NCBI RefSeq assembly: GCF_014639275.1
Contig: NZ_BMFW01000014.1
Location: 39,642 to 103,641 of the forward strand
Direction of reading: 5' to 3'
DNA length: 64,000 nt
From: Arthrobacter liuii
GTDB lineage: Bacteria; Actinomycetota; Actinomycetes; Actinomycetales; Micrococcaceae
Part shown: positions 44,751 to 52,918 of the stretch, in pieces
How the letters are laid out: the number at the start of each line of letters is the position of its first letter
Position numbering within the stretch: position 1 is the stretch's first letter
Made by a program: the position numbers and the translations under genes
The notes under the pieces: model-generated
Seen by the model: the letters and a program-made list of their open reading frames with translations, nothing else
Told to the model about the DNA's origin: nothing
Databases searched by the model: none

Positions 44751-45965
44751 CTATTTGCCGGTGCAGGCAGGGAGCCCGGATGTGTCCTGCCCGCTGCCGG
44801 CCAGTTCGACCGCGTGCCGGGCCTGCGCCAGGTTCTCCACGCGGACAACCTGGAGGCCTTCGGGAACGTGGCCCGCCACCTCGTCACAGTTGCCGGCGGG
44901 AGCCAGGAAGAGGGAGGCCCCGGACGAGCGCGCACCCCGCATCTTCTGCCCGATGCCGCCGATGGGTCCCACCGCACCGTCCGGCGAGATGGTGCCGGTG
45001 CCCGCAATATGCTTGCCGCCGGTAAGGTCGCCCGGCGTGACCGTATCGATGATGCCCAGCGAGAACATGAGCCCGGCGCTGGGGCCGCCCACCTTGTCCA
45101 GGGAGATCTGCACCTGGAACGGGAAACTGAACAGGTACTTCAGCATGACGCCGAGAATGAAGCGGCCTTGTCCGTTGTCCTTGGGGGTGACCTCAACCGT
45201 AACGGGTTGGCCGGCGCGCTCCACCGTCACGGTCGCCGGAGCTCCCTTGCCCGCTGCCAGTTCATCCTGGATGACGCTAAGTGAGGTGATGTCCCTGCCA
45301 TTGATGGACTTGAGGATGTCCCCTTGCTCGATCTTGCCCGCCGACGCCGAATCCTTGGACAGGTCCGCAGCCTGGAGCTGCTGGCCGAAGGGAATCTTGA
45401 GTTCGTTCAGGGCGGAGGCAACCGCGTTCTCCTGGGACGTGGCCATGGCCACCGCGCTCTGTTCCTGCGCCTCCTCCTTTGTAGTGCCCGTGGGATAGAT
45501 CAGTTCCACCGGGTACACGGCCTTGGACTTGTCCAACCATGCCGAGAATGCGTTGAGGATGCTGATGGAGTCGGTGGGGCCGCCGTCGACGTACACCGTT
45601 GTCAGGTCCAGGCTCCCCGCAGCGGGATACGTCTCATGGCCGCTGACATTGATGACCGGGTGCCCCTGGCTCTCCCCCAGCGTGTTGTACGTGGGCCCCG
45701 GCGACTCGACGACGTACGGCACCGGAAGCGTGCCCACTGCAATTCCCAGCCCCAGCGCCGCCAGCCCGGCTACCATCATGGTGGAAAGCCGCCTGCCCTT
45801 GCGTCCGGCGTCGTCCGCGCTGGCGCGTCCGGCAGCACCCGCCGTGCCGCCGCTGTCCCCGGCGCTTTCCGGCGGCCCCCCGGCCCGAAAACGGGCGGAA
45901 CTGGAGACGCGGGAAAGTTCGGGAGCGTGGTCCTCGGAGGAATGGCCGCCACGGGTTGTAGTCAC
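44751..45965 (-). CDS. YlbL/Rv3194c-like PDZ and Lon-type protease domain protein
   Basis: 404 residues as called. A short cytoplasmic region, one transmembrane helix ([22 protein letters not shown]), a beta-rich stretch, a PDZ domain ([13 protein letters not shown] through [15 protein letters not shown]), and a C-terminal Lon proteolytic domain. The catalytic Ser is in [15 protein letters not shown] and the Lys in [14 protein letters not shown]. These proteins act as membrane-bound proteases outside the cytoplasm. The GTG at 45965 is a weak choice of start; 45992 is possible. It lies upstream of UPF0182 on the same strand and divergent from the DUF2342 gene. Confidence 0.9.
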   Translation of the reverse strand: MTTTRGGHSSEDHAPELSRVSSSARFRAGGPPESAGDSGGTAGAAGRASADDAGRKGRRLSTMMVAGLAALGLGIAVGTLPVPYVVESPGPTYNTLGESQGHPVINVSGHETYPAAGSLDLTTVYVDGGPTDSISILNAFSAWLDKSKAVYPVELIYPTGTTKEEAQEQSAVAMATSQENAVASALNELKIPFGQQLQAADLSKDSASAGKIEQGDILKSINGRDITSLSVIQDELAAGKGAPATVTVERAGQPVTVEVTPKDNGQGRFILGVMLKYLFSFPFQVQISLDKVGGPSAGLMFSLGIIDTVTPGDLTGGKHIAGTGTISPDGAVGPIGGIGQKMRGARSSGASLFLAPAGNCDEVAGHVPEGLQVVRVENLAQARHAVELAGSGQDTSGLPACTGK

Positions 45966-46101
45966 CCCACCAACAGTACGCGGTGGCTGCACGCCGAAGC
46001 GCTTTGCCTAGAGCGAACGACGGCGGCGGGCGGCAGACAGCCGACCCCCACCGGGGTACCGTGAAGGTTGATCAACAGTCACACCATCGATCGGCGGGAC
46101 C

Positions 46102-47529
46102 ATGACCTCCAACCCACTCAATCCGTCCAACGGCGACGACAACCCCAAGGATCCGTTGACCGAAATGCTGCAGAACCTGATGGGCGGCAGGGGGATGGAA
46201 AACTTCGATCCCGCAGAGCTCGCCAAGGCTGCCGGCCTCCCGGATGACCCCAACCTGCTGGCCCAGATGTTCTCGCAGGTGCAGGCGATGATGAGCGCGC
46301 CGTCGGAGGGTCCCGTCAACTGGACGCTTGCCCACGACAACGCCCGGAGGGTGGCCGCCGGCACTTCAGACCCCTCAGTAACGGCACAACAGTCCAGGGA
46401 TGTCGATGAAGCCCTGCGCCTGGCCGAACTGTGGCTGGACCCGGTCACCGACCTGCCCGCCACCGGCCTGATCGGCAAGGCCTGGTCGCGCGCGGAATGG
46501 GTGGAGGCCACCCTTGGCACCTGGAAGCGGCTGACCGAGCCCGTGGCCAACAGCATCGCCAATGCGCTCTCCTCCGCCATGACGGAGCAGATGCCCGAGG
46601 AAATGAAGTCCATGATGGGCGGCGCCTCCTCCATGCTGCAAAACATGGGCGGCGCCATCTTCGGCATGCAGCTCGGGCAGGCCATCGGCGCCCTTTCCAG
46701 GGACGTGGTCAGCTCCACCGACATCGGTGTCCCGCTCGCCGACCTGGAAATGGCGCTCCTGCCGGCAAACGTTGCCGCCTTCGGCGAGGGCCTGTCCCTC
46801 CCCGAGAACGACATCCGGCTGTTCCTTGCCGTAAGGGAAGCCGCGCACGCACGGCTCTTCGTGCAGGTTCCCTGGCTGCGCGGACACCTGCTGGGCGCCA
46901 TCGAGGCATACGCCCGCGGCATCCACATCGACACCTCACGCATCGAGGAGCTCGCCCGGGACCTTGACCCGAGCAACCCCGAAGGCATCCAGGAGGCCCT
47001 GTCCCAGGGCGTCTTCATGCCCCAGCGGACCCCGGCCCAGGATCAGGCGCTGGAGAAGCTGGAGACGGCACTGGCCCTGGTGGAGGGCTGGGTGGACGAA
47101 CTTACCGCCGCCGCGACGGAGAAGGTCCTGCCGTCCGCCGGCGCGCTGCGGGAAACAGTGCGCCGCCGCCGGGCAACAGGCGGGCCCGCCGAGCACGCCT
47201 TCGCTTCCCTGGTGGGGCTGGAGCTGCGCCCGCGCAGGCTGCGCGACGCCGCCACCCTGTGGGCCACGCTGAAGGAGGAACGCGGGATCGAGGGCCGTGA
47301 CGCCATCTGGCACCACCCCGACCTGCTGCCCACCGCCGAAGACCTCGATGATCCGAAGGGCTTCAGCAACCGCCGGAAGCTCGCCGAAGCCAGCGACAGC
47401 GAAGTGGATGACGCCCTGCAGAAACTGCTGAGCGGCGGTTTTGACGACACCTCCACCGATGAGGGCGGGGCCGATGGCGATTCGGACGGCAAGGACGACG
47501 ACGGCGGAACGGACCAGCCGAAGGGCTGA
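46102..47529 (+). CDS. DUF2342 zincin-like metalloprotease family protein
   Basis: 475 residues, cytoplasmic. The central part has GMQLGQAIGALSRDVVSSTDIGVPL and a degenerate metalloprotease helix VREAAHARLFVQVPWLRGHLL, where Glu and His of the usual HExxH are displaced (E-A-A-H). A C-terminal block (LVGLELRPRRLRDAATLWATLKEERGIEGRDAIWHHPDLLPT) and an acidic Asp/Gly-rich tail follow. The family is annotated as putative hydrolase or F420-biosynthesis-associated, without proof. It is divergent from the YlbL-like gene, the same arrangement as Rv3194c/Rv3195 as I recall it. Confidence 0.86.
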   Translation: MTSNPLNPSNGDDNPKDPLTEMLQNLMGGRGMENFDPAELAKAAGLPDDPNLLAQMFSQVQAMMSAPSEGPVNWTLAHDNARRVAAGTSDPSVTAQQSRDVDEALRLAELWLDPVTDLPATGLIGKAWSRAEWVEATLGTWKRLTEPVANSIANALSSAMTEQMPEEMKSMMGGASSMLQNMGGAIFGMQLGQAIGALSRDVVSSTDIGVPLADLEMALLPANVAAFGEGLSLPENDIRLFLAVREAAHARLFVQVPWLRGHLLGAIEAYARGIHIDTSRIEELARDLDPSNPEGIQEALSQGVFMPQRTPAQDQALEKLETALALVEGWVDELTAAATEKVLPSAGALRETVRRRRATGGPAEHAFASLVGLELRPRRLRDAATLWATLKEERGIEGRDAIWHHPDLLPTAEDLDDPKGFSNRRKLAEASDSEVDDALQKLLSGGFDDTSTDEGGADGDSDGKDDDGGTDQPKG

Positions 47530-47538
47530 CACTTTTCC

Positions 47539-47565
47539 GGCGGGCCGGGATTTTCCTGGCCCGCC
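47539..47565 (+). terminator. Hairpin after the DUF2342 gene
   Basis: GGCGGGCC at 47539 pairs with GGCCCGCC ending 47565 around GGGATTTTCCT, ten bases after the stop codon. It lies between convergent genes and may serve both. Confidence 0.5.
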
Positions 47566-47620
47566 AGGGTGCTTTGACGGCCGCCCCGGTGTGCAGGGCA
47601 GGACAGGTGCCGGGCAGGAC

Positions 47621-48247
47621 CTAGTCGGCGTCCCCTGGGAAATCCCCAGCGCCATCCTGGTCGCCTTTATCCAGTCCCCGGGACGTGGCAAAGGAAACAC
47701 CCTCGAGGAATGCCTTGGCCCGCTGGGTTTCGGGATACGCCTCCAGCAGCTTCCAGAATGCGGCGTTGTGCGAAGCCACCAGGAGGTGGGCCAGTTCGTG
47801 CAGCAGGACGTAGTCGGTGACCCACTGGGGCATGGGCCGCAGCTTGTCCGATATGCGGATGGTTCCCTCGGCCGGAGTAGCGGACCCCCACCGGGAGTTC
47901 TGGTTGCTGACCCAACGAACGGACGAGGGCACTGACCGGCCGCCGAGATATTGCGCGGACAGCTGGGCGGCGTGAGCTGCAAGGGCCTCATCGGAGGCAG
48001 GACGGCGACGGCCGGTTGCCTGTTGCCGCTCCCCCTGCTTGTGCAGTTTGGCCAGCATGCGGTGAACCCATTCCCGCTCCTGCGCGGCAGTGAAGCGCGC
48101 AGGGATGGCCACCACGGCTGTTCCGTCTTCCCAGAACGCCGCCACCGTGCGCGTCCGCCGGGCAGAGCGCCGCACTTCCACGGGAGAACCGTTTGAGGTG
48201 GTGAGGGCGGCGGCCTGGCGGGAACCGCCGTTGGGTGCGCGCCTCAC
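47621..48247 (-). CDS. YgjP-like (DUF45) metallopeptidase
   Basis: 208 residues. The zinc-binding motif HELAHLL occurs in VLLHELAHLLVASHNAAFWKLLEAYPETQRAKAFL, with the third ligand His in ASHNAAFW, the gluzincin-like layout of the YgjP/WLM family. A strand of the domain is RWVSNQNSRWGSATPAEGTIRIS. Its substrate is unknown; the family often neighbours DNA repair or ubiquitin-like systems. The GTG start overlaps the uvrD2 stop (GTGA), so it is translated from the uvrD2 message. Confidence 0.87.
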   Translation of the reverse strand: MRRAPNGGSRQAAALTTSNGSPVEVRRSARRTRTVAAFWEDGTAVVAIPARFTAAQEREWVHRMLAKLHKQGERQQATGRRRPASDEALAAHAAQLSAQYLGGRSVPSSVRWVSNQNSRWGSATPAEGTIRISDKLRPMPQWVTDYVLLHELAHLLVASHNAAFWKLLEAYPETQRAKAFLEGVSFATSRGLDKGDQDGAGDFPGDAD

Positions 48248-50379
48248 AAGACGGAGCTTTCGACAAGGACCCGGAGGACGTCTTCCCCGTACTTTTCCAG
48301 CTTGGATGGGCCGACGCCGGCGAGGCCCGCAAGTTCCTCCAGCGATGCCGGCCTGGCCTCGGCAATTGCAGTGAGGGTGGCATCGGTGAAGACGACGAAT
48401 GCGGGAACGTCAGCGGACTGGGCCACCTCGCGGCGCCAGTTGCGGAGGGCGTCGAACGTCTGTTCCTCGTAGGTGGGTGGACATGCGTTGCAGCGGCCCA
48501 CCTTTCGTTCGGCACCGGTGGCCAGCATTGTGCCACAGACCCGGCACACGGCAGGCGCGGCGGCCTTGCGGCGGGGGGCGGCTCCCTTCCCCCTGGTACT
48601 GGAGCTTGCCACCGAGTCCGGCCGCAGCCCGTCGAGGAACCGGGATGGCTTCCGGTTGGCGCGGCCGCCGGGAGTCCTCGCGGTGCTCCACGAGAGGGAA
48701 AGATGCTCCCGTGCCCGGGTGATGCCGACGTACAACAAGCGGCGCTCCTCATCCACCGATTCGGGGGAATCAGCGAAGGAAATGGGCATCAGGCCTTCAC
48801 TCAGGCCCACCAGGAAGACTGCGTCCCATTCCAGGCCCTTGGCTGCGTGGAGGGAGGCGAGCGTAACGCCCTGCACGGTTGGCGCGTGCTGGGCCAGTGA
48901 ACGCTCCTGGAGTTCGTTGACGAAATCCGCCAGGCCGAACTGGGGGCCGCGGGTCTGAACGAGTTCGTCGGCGAGCGCCACAAGTGCCGCAAGGGACTCC
49001 CAGCGTTCGCGCAGGGCCCCGCCGCTGTGTGGCGCGGAGTCGGTGTAGCCGAGGGAAGAGACGATGTCCCGGACCAACTGCCCGAGCGGTTCCGGCGTAT
49101 CCGTTTCAGAAACGGCCCTGGTGGCTGCGCGCAACTGGAGGATGGCATCGCGGACCTCCTTGCGGGCGAAGAAGCGTTCGCCGCCCCTCAACTGGTAGCC
49201 GATGCCCGCCGCTGCCAGCGCCTGCTCGTAGGCCTCCGACTGGCCGTTGGTGCGGAAAAGGATGGCAATCTCGCTGGCAGGAGTGCCGGCGTCGAGCAGG
49301 GCCTTGATCTTCTGCGCCACAGTGGCTGCTTCGGCTTCGTCGTCCGTGCATTCGGTGAACTGTGGAGTGGGCCCGGCGGGGCGCTGGGCCACGAGCTGCA
49401 GGGGCGCCGCCCAGGCGGCGTCGGCGGTGGCGCCTCCGCTCCGGCGCCCCGCCAGCAGGTCATTGGCCAGTTTCACCACTTGGGGTGTGGACCGGTAGTC
49501 CCTGATGAGCTTGACGACGTTGGCCTGCGGGTAACGGGTCTTGAAGTCAAGCAGGTGCCTGGGCGAGGCGCCCGTAAAGGAGTAGATGGTCTGGCTGGCG
49601 TCCCCCACGACGCAGAGTTCGTCACGCCCGCCGAGCCAGAGCTCCAGGAGCCGCTGCTGCAGCGGGGATACGTCCTGGTATTCGTCCACCACGAAGTGCC
49701 GGTACTGCTCCCGAACCGTGGCAGCTACCTTCTCGTCCTCCTGCAGGATGCCCACCGTGATCAGGAGGACGTCCTCAAAGTCGATCAGGTTGCGGTCGGT
49801 CTTGACGTCCTCGTAGGACTGGAAGACGCGGGCCACGGCAGTGAGGTCAAACCCTCCGGGCGCGCCCCTCCCCTGGGCGTTTTCCAGATAGTTGGCCGGC
49901 GTCAGCATGGAGACCTTGGCCCATTCGATTTCTGAGGCAAGATCGCGGATGGAGGCCCGGTCCGTGCTGAGCCTGAGCCGCCGCGCGGCCTCCGCAAGCA
50001 GCTGGGCCTTGTGGTCCAGCAGGTTGGGCAGCGTGCCGCCCACAGCCTGCGGCCAGAAGAACTGCAGCTGGCGCAGGGCAGCGGCATGGAAGGTGCGGGC
50101 CTGCACATTTCCGGCGCCGAGGTCGCGCAGGCGGCTGCGCATCTCTGCCGCCGCCCGGGCAGTAAACGTGACGGCGAGCAGGCGCTGCGGGGTGTAGACC
50201 CCCGAGTGCACGCCGTACGCGATGCGGTGGGTGATGGCGCGGGTCTTCCCGGTTCCCGCACCGGCCAGTACGCACAACGGCCCGCCCAGGGTGCTGGCCA
50301 CCTCACGCTGTTCGGCGTCGAGCCCCCCGAGGATCCGGTCCTCAAGGGAGCCTGCTCCGTCAAAAATCTCTGTAGGCAC
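48244..50379 (-). CDS. uvrD2: UvrD2-type superfamily I DNA helicase with tetracysteine and HRDC domain
   Basis: 711 residues. Helicase motifs: Walker A AGAGTGKT, motif II in HFVVDEYQDVSPLQQ, motif III GDASQTIYSFTGA, motif V/VI GVTLASLHAAKGLEWDAVFLVGLSEG and LLYVGITRAREHL. After the helicase core comes a Cys4 element (CRVCGTMLATGAERKVGRC with a following CxxC) and a C-terminal HRDC domain (LAGLAGVGPSKLEKYGEDVL), the architecture of mycobacterial UvrD2. The start is taken at GTG 50379 (PTEIFDGAG), because the longer frame to 50481 would overlap nudC. Site of action is genome maintenance. Confidence 0.94.
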   Translation of the reverse strand: MPTEIFDGAGSLEDRILGGLDAEQREVASTLGGPLCVLAGAGTGKTRAITHRIAYGVHSGVYTPQRLLAVTFTARAAAEMRSRLRDLGAGNVQARTFHAAALRQLQFFWPQAVGGTLPNLLDHKAQLLAEAARRLRLSTDRASIRDLASEIEWAKVSMLTPANYLENAQGRGAPGGFDLTAVARVFQSYEDVKTDRNLIDFEDVLLITVGILQEDEKVAATVREQYRHFVVDEYQDVSPLQQRLLELWLGGRDELCVVGDASQTIYSFTGASPRHLLDFKTRYPQANVVKLIRDYRSTPQVVKLANDLLAGRRSGGATADAAWAAPLQLVAQRPAGPTPQFTECTDDEAEAATVAQKIKALLDAGTPASEIAILFRTNGQSEAYEQALAAAGIGYQLRGGERFFARKEVRDAILQLRAATRAVSETDTPEPLGQLVRDIVSSLGYTDSAPHSGGALRERWESLAALVALADELVQTRGPQFGLADFVNELQERSLAQHAPTVQGVTLASLHAAKGLEWDAVFLVGLSEGLMPISFADSPESVDEERRLLYVGITRAREHLSLSWSTARTPGGRANRKPSRFLDGLRPDSVASSSTRGKGAAPRRKAAAPAVCRVCGTMLATGAERKVGRCNACPPTYEEQTFDALRNWRREVAQSADVPAFVVFTDATLTAIAEARPASLEELAGLAGVGPSKLEKYGEDVLRVLVESSVL

Positions 50380-50434
50380 TTCTGCTGCTTTGTTTCTCGA
50401 CTCCCGCGTGCTGGAGTCTGGTGGATGGAATAAC

Positions 50435-51457
50435 TTAGGCGCCGGGCCGGTCCTGGATCCGGCCGCCGTACCAGTGCTCAATCAGCGAGCGGGCAATGGA
50501 CAGCCTGCTGGAAATGGTGATCTCCCCGCTGAGCACCGCTTCCTGGAGTTCCCCGCGGCTGAACCAGCGGGCCCTGGTGACCTCCACGCCGTCGGGCGTT
50601 GCCCGGGCGTCCTCGGTGACAGCGGTAAATCCAAGCATAAGGGAGGCGGGGAACGGCCACGACTGCGAGCCGAGATACTGGCAGGCGGTGACACGCACTC
50701 CAACCTCTTCCTGGATCTCGCGCACGACGGCCTCTTCCAGCGACTCCCCCGGTTCGACAAATCCCGCCAGGGTGGAGTAGTTGCGGGCGTCCACGGGGCC
50801 GCCGCCACCCAGGAGGAGCCGGCCGTCCGGGCCCACGACCGTGACGATGATTGCGGGGTCTGTACGGGGGTAGTGTTCAGAGTTGTCCGCCGGGCACCGG
50901 CGCACCCAGCCGCCGGCTTCGACGTCCGTTGGGGTGCCGCAGCGGGGGCAATGCGTGTGGGCGGCGTGCCAGTTGGCGATTGCACTGGCTTCCACGAACA
51001 AGGCTGTGGAGGTGGCAGTCAGGTCCGCCGCGATCTCCCGGAATCCAGCCCAGGAGGCGTCCGCGGGAAGGCCGGCCGTACCGGGTTCCGGAGGTGCAGG
51101 CAGGACGAAAAGCAGCAGTTCCGTGCCGGCAGGAAGGTCCGCGGCGGGCAGGGCGGATCCCAGGTACACCACGAGTTCCGGCGTGGATCCTGCTGCTTTC
51201 AGCTCTGCCAGGAGTTTCCTGGCTCCGACCAGGACCAGGTTGTTGCCCTGGACCAGCCCCTGGCGCTTTGACAGGACTGCGGCCAAGGCATCCGGCCCGG
51301 CGAGCAGCTCATCGATCATCCCGGCCCTCACGCGGGCAACAGATCCTCGGTCCACCAGTGCCGGCTTCACCGGGAGCAGGGTATCCACGAGATGGTCCGC
51401 CGGCAACCCTGCCTGCGCAGCCTGGTGGATGGGTAGTACGGACTCCGCTTGGCTCAT
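50435..51457 (-). CDS. nudC: NAD+ diphosphatase NudC (NUDIX)
   Basis: 340 residues. A zinc-ribbon-like segment (CPRCGTPTDVEAGGWVRRC) is followed by the NUDIX box GFVEPGESLEEAVVREIQEEVGV and the NudC hallmark SQSWPFPASLM about ten residues later. NudC hydrolyses NAD(H) and removes NAD caps from RNA. The usual Zn site has four Cys; here only three are seen and the fourth position is in PADNSEHYPR, common in actinobacterial members. The ATG at 51457 has GGAGG just one base away, so translation initiation may be weak. It is 56 bases upstream of uvrD2, same strand. Confidence 0.94.
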   Translation of the reverse strand: MSQAESVLPIHQAAQAGLPADHLVDTLLPVKPALVDRGSVARVRAGMIDELLAGPDALAAVLSKRQGLVQGNNLVLVGARKLLAELKAAGSTPELVVYLGSALPAADLPAGTELLLFVLPAPPEPGTAGLPADASWAGFREIAADLTATSTALFVEASAIANWHAAHTHCPRCGTPTDVEAGGWVRRCPADNSEHYPRTDPAIIVTVVGPDGRLLLGGGGPVDARNYSTLAGFVEPGESLEEAVVREIQEEVGVRVTACQYLGSQSWPFPASLMLGFTAVTEDARATPDGVEVTRARWFSRGELQEAVLSGEITISSRLSIARSLIEHWYGGRIQDRPGA

Positions 51458-51601
51458 GCCTCCACCGTACTGACTGCCGCCGACATTTCACATTTCCGAA
51501 AGGGTCCGGCCGCCGCGGGGGTGCCCCACGATTTGCAGCTATCTGAAGACTCGCCGCGGCCGGACCGCTTTGTGGGAGGCCGGGCAATCTACCGTGGAAC
51601 G

Positions 51602-52873
51602 GTGAGAAGAAAACCGATTGAACTGGCGGCAATTGCAACCGCGGCAGTCCCCGGACTGACCCCGACGGCCGTTAGCTCTGCTCCGGACGACCCCGCGGAC
51701 TTCGACTCGGCCCTGCTCCTCGATTCCGAAGGCAAGCGCTGGCGGGTCCGGTCGCCGCGGCACGCCGAGGCCAGCGCCCGGCTGGAAACGGAGTTCCTGG
51801 TGCTGCGCGCGTTTGCTCCCGCTGTGCGGGCGGAACTGCCGTTCCTGATGCCGACAGTGGCAGGCAGCGTCCGGCTGGGAACCCTGACCACGTTCGTTTA
51901 CTCGCACCTGTCCGGCAGCACGCGCAGCGTCGAGGAGCTGACTTCCGGACCGGCCGGCGTGGCCCGCGAAATCGGTTCCGCATTGGCCGCAGTCCACGAC
52001 CTGCCGCGGGCCCTGGTCAGCAACGCCGACCTGCCAAGCTACACACCCAATGAGTTCCGCCAACGGAGGCTGAACGAACTGGACCAGGCAGCGACTACAG
52101 GCAAGATTCCGGCCGCACTGCTGCGCCGCTGGGAACATGCCATGGAGGACGTGTCCCTCTGGCGGTTCAACCCCTGCGTGGTCCACGGCGACCTGCACGA
52201 GGACAACCTGTTGGTGGAGTCGGGGCGGGTGACGGCAGTGACCGGCTGGACGGACCTGCGGATCGGCGACCCCGCGGATGACTTTGCCTGGCTGGTGGCC
52301 TCCAATGAACAGGATTTCATTGATGCCGTACTGAAGGCCTACACGTCCAGCCGCCGGGACGCTCCCGACCAGCACCTGCTGCGCCGGGCCGCCCTGTCCG
52401 CAGAATTCGCACTGGCGCAGTACCTGGTCAAGGGCCTTGCGGCTGGTGACCGTGACATGGTCAGCGAGGCGGAGGGAATGCTGGAGAGCCTGGCCAGCGA
52501 CATCGCCGAATACGGCGGCCAGCCGATCAGCGTTGAGCCCCTTCCGGCCAAGGGCAGCCCTGACGGACACGGAACGGCCGAACCCGCCACCGCTGGGCGT
52601 TCCGGGGCGGGCTCGGCCACCGGTGGCGGCAGTTCTGCTGTGACGCCCGCCGTCACGGTCATCCCGGTCCCCGTGCAGCCCGGCATACAGGCACAACCGT
52701 CAGTTGCTGCGCAGCCTGCAGTACCTGTACAACCCGCCGTGCACGTAGCCCCCATCCCGGTGGAGCCATCTGCCGCGGGGGCAGACCCCGCGGAGGTCCC
52801 GAAGGCCGAAGCCAAGGGGCCGGACGACACATCCACAGCCGCGATTTCGGTCATCAACGCCAAACAGGGCTGA
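51602..52873 (+). CDS. Aminoglycoside/macrolide phosphotransferase-like kinase with low-complexity tail
   Basis: 423 residues. Kinase-like core: WRVRSPRHAEASARLETEF (nucleotide-binding region), then the catalytic loop VVHGDLHEDNLL with His195, Asp197 and Asn202, and VTGWTDLRIGDPADDFAWL. In classical APH enzymes the strand before that loop ends in Ile-Asp-Trp, the Asp binding Mg; here it is Thr-Gly-Trp (Gly215). The last ~90 residues are Pro/Val/Gln/Ala-rich (IPVPVQPGIQAQPSVAAQPA), probably disordered. The GTG at 51602 is the likely start. It faces nudC and adnB; function unknown, resistance not implied. Confidence 0.8.
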   Translation: MRRKPIELAAIATAAVPGLTPTAVSSAPDDPADFDSALLLDSEGKRWRVRSPRHAEASARLETEFLVLRAFAPAVRAELPFLMPTVAGSVRLGTLTTFVYSHLSGSTRSVEELTSGPAGVAREIGSALAAVHDLPRALVSNADLPSYTPNEFRQRRLNELDQAATTGKIPAALLRRWEHAMEDVSLWRFNPCVVHGDLHEDNLLVESGRVTAVTGWTDLRIGDPADDFAWLVASNEQDFIDAVLKAYTSSRRDAPDQHLLRRAALSAEFALAQYLVKGLAAGDRDMVSEAEGMLESLASDIAEYGGQPISVEPLPAKGSPDGHGTAEPATAGRSGAGSATGGGSSAVTPAVTVIPVPVQPGIQAQPSVAAQPAVPVQPAVHVAPIPVEPSAAGADPAEVPKAEAKGPDDTSTAAISVINAKQG

Positions 52874-52918
52874 GCCCGGACAGCACTGCCCTGTTCCGGT
52901 CCATCTGTTGGACCAAGC

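Noticed and set aside
51602..52873. Antibiotic-resistance gene (aminoglycoside or macrolide phosphotransferase)
   Set aside because: Only the broad kinase fold is shared; the metal-binding Asp is absent and the gene lies in a core-genome neighbourhood, so resistance cannot be inferred.
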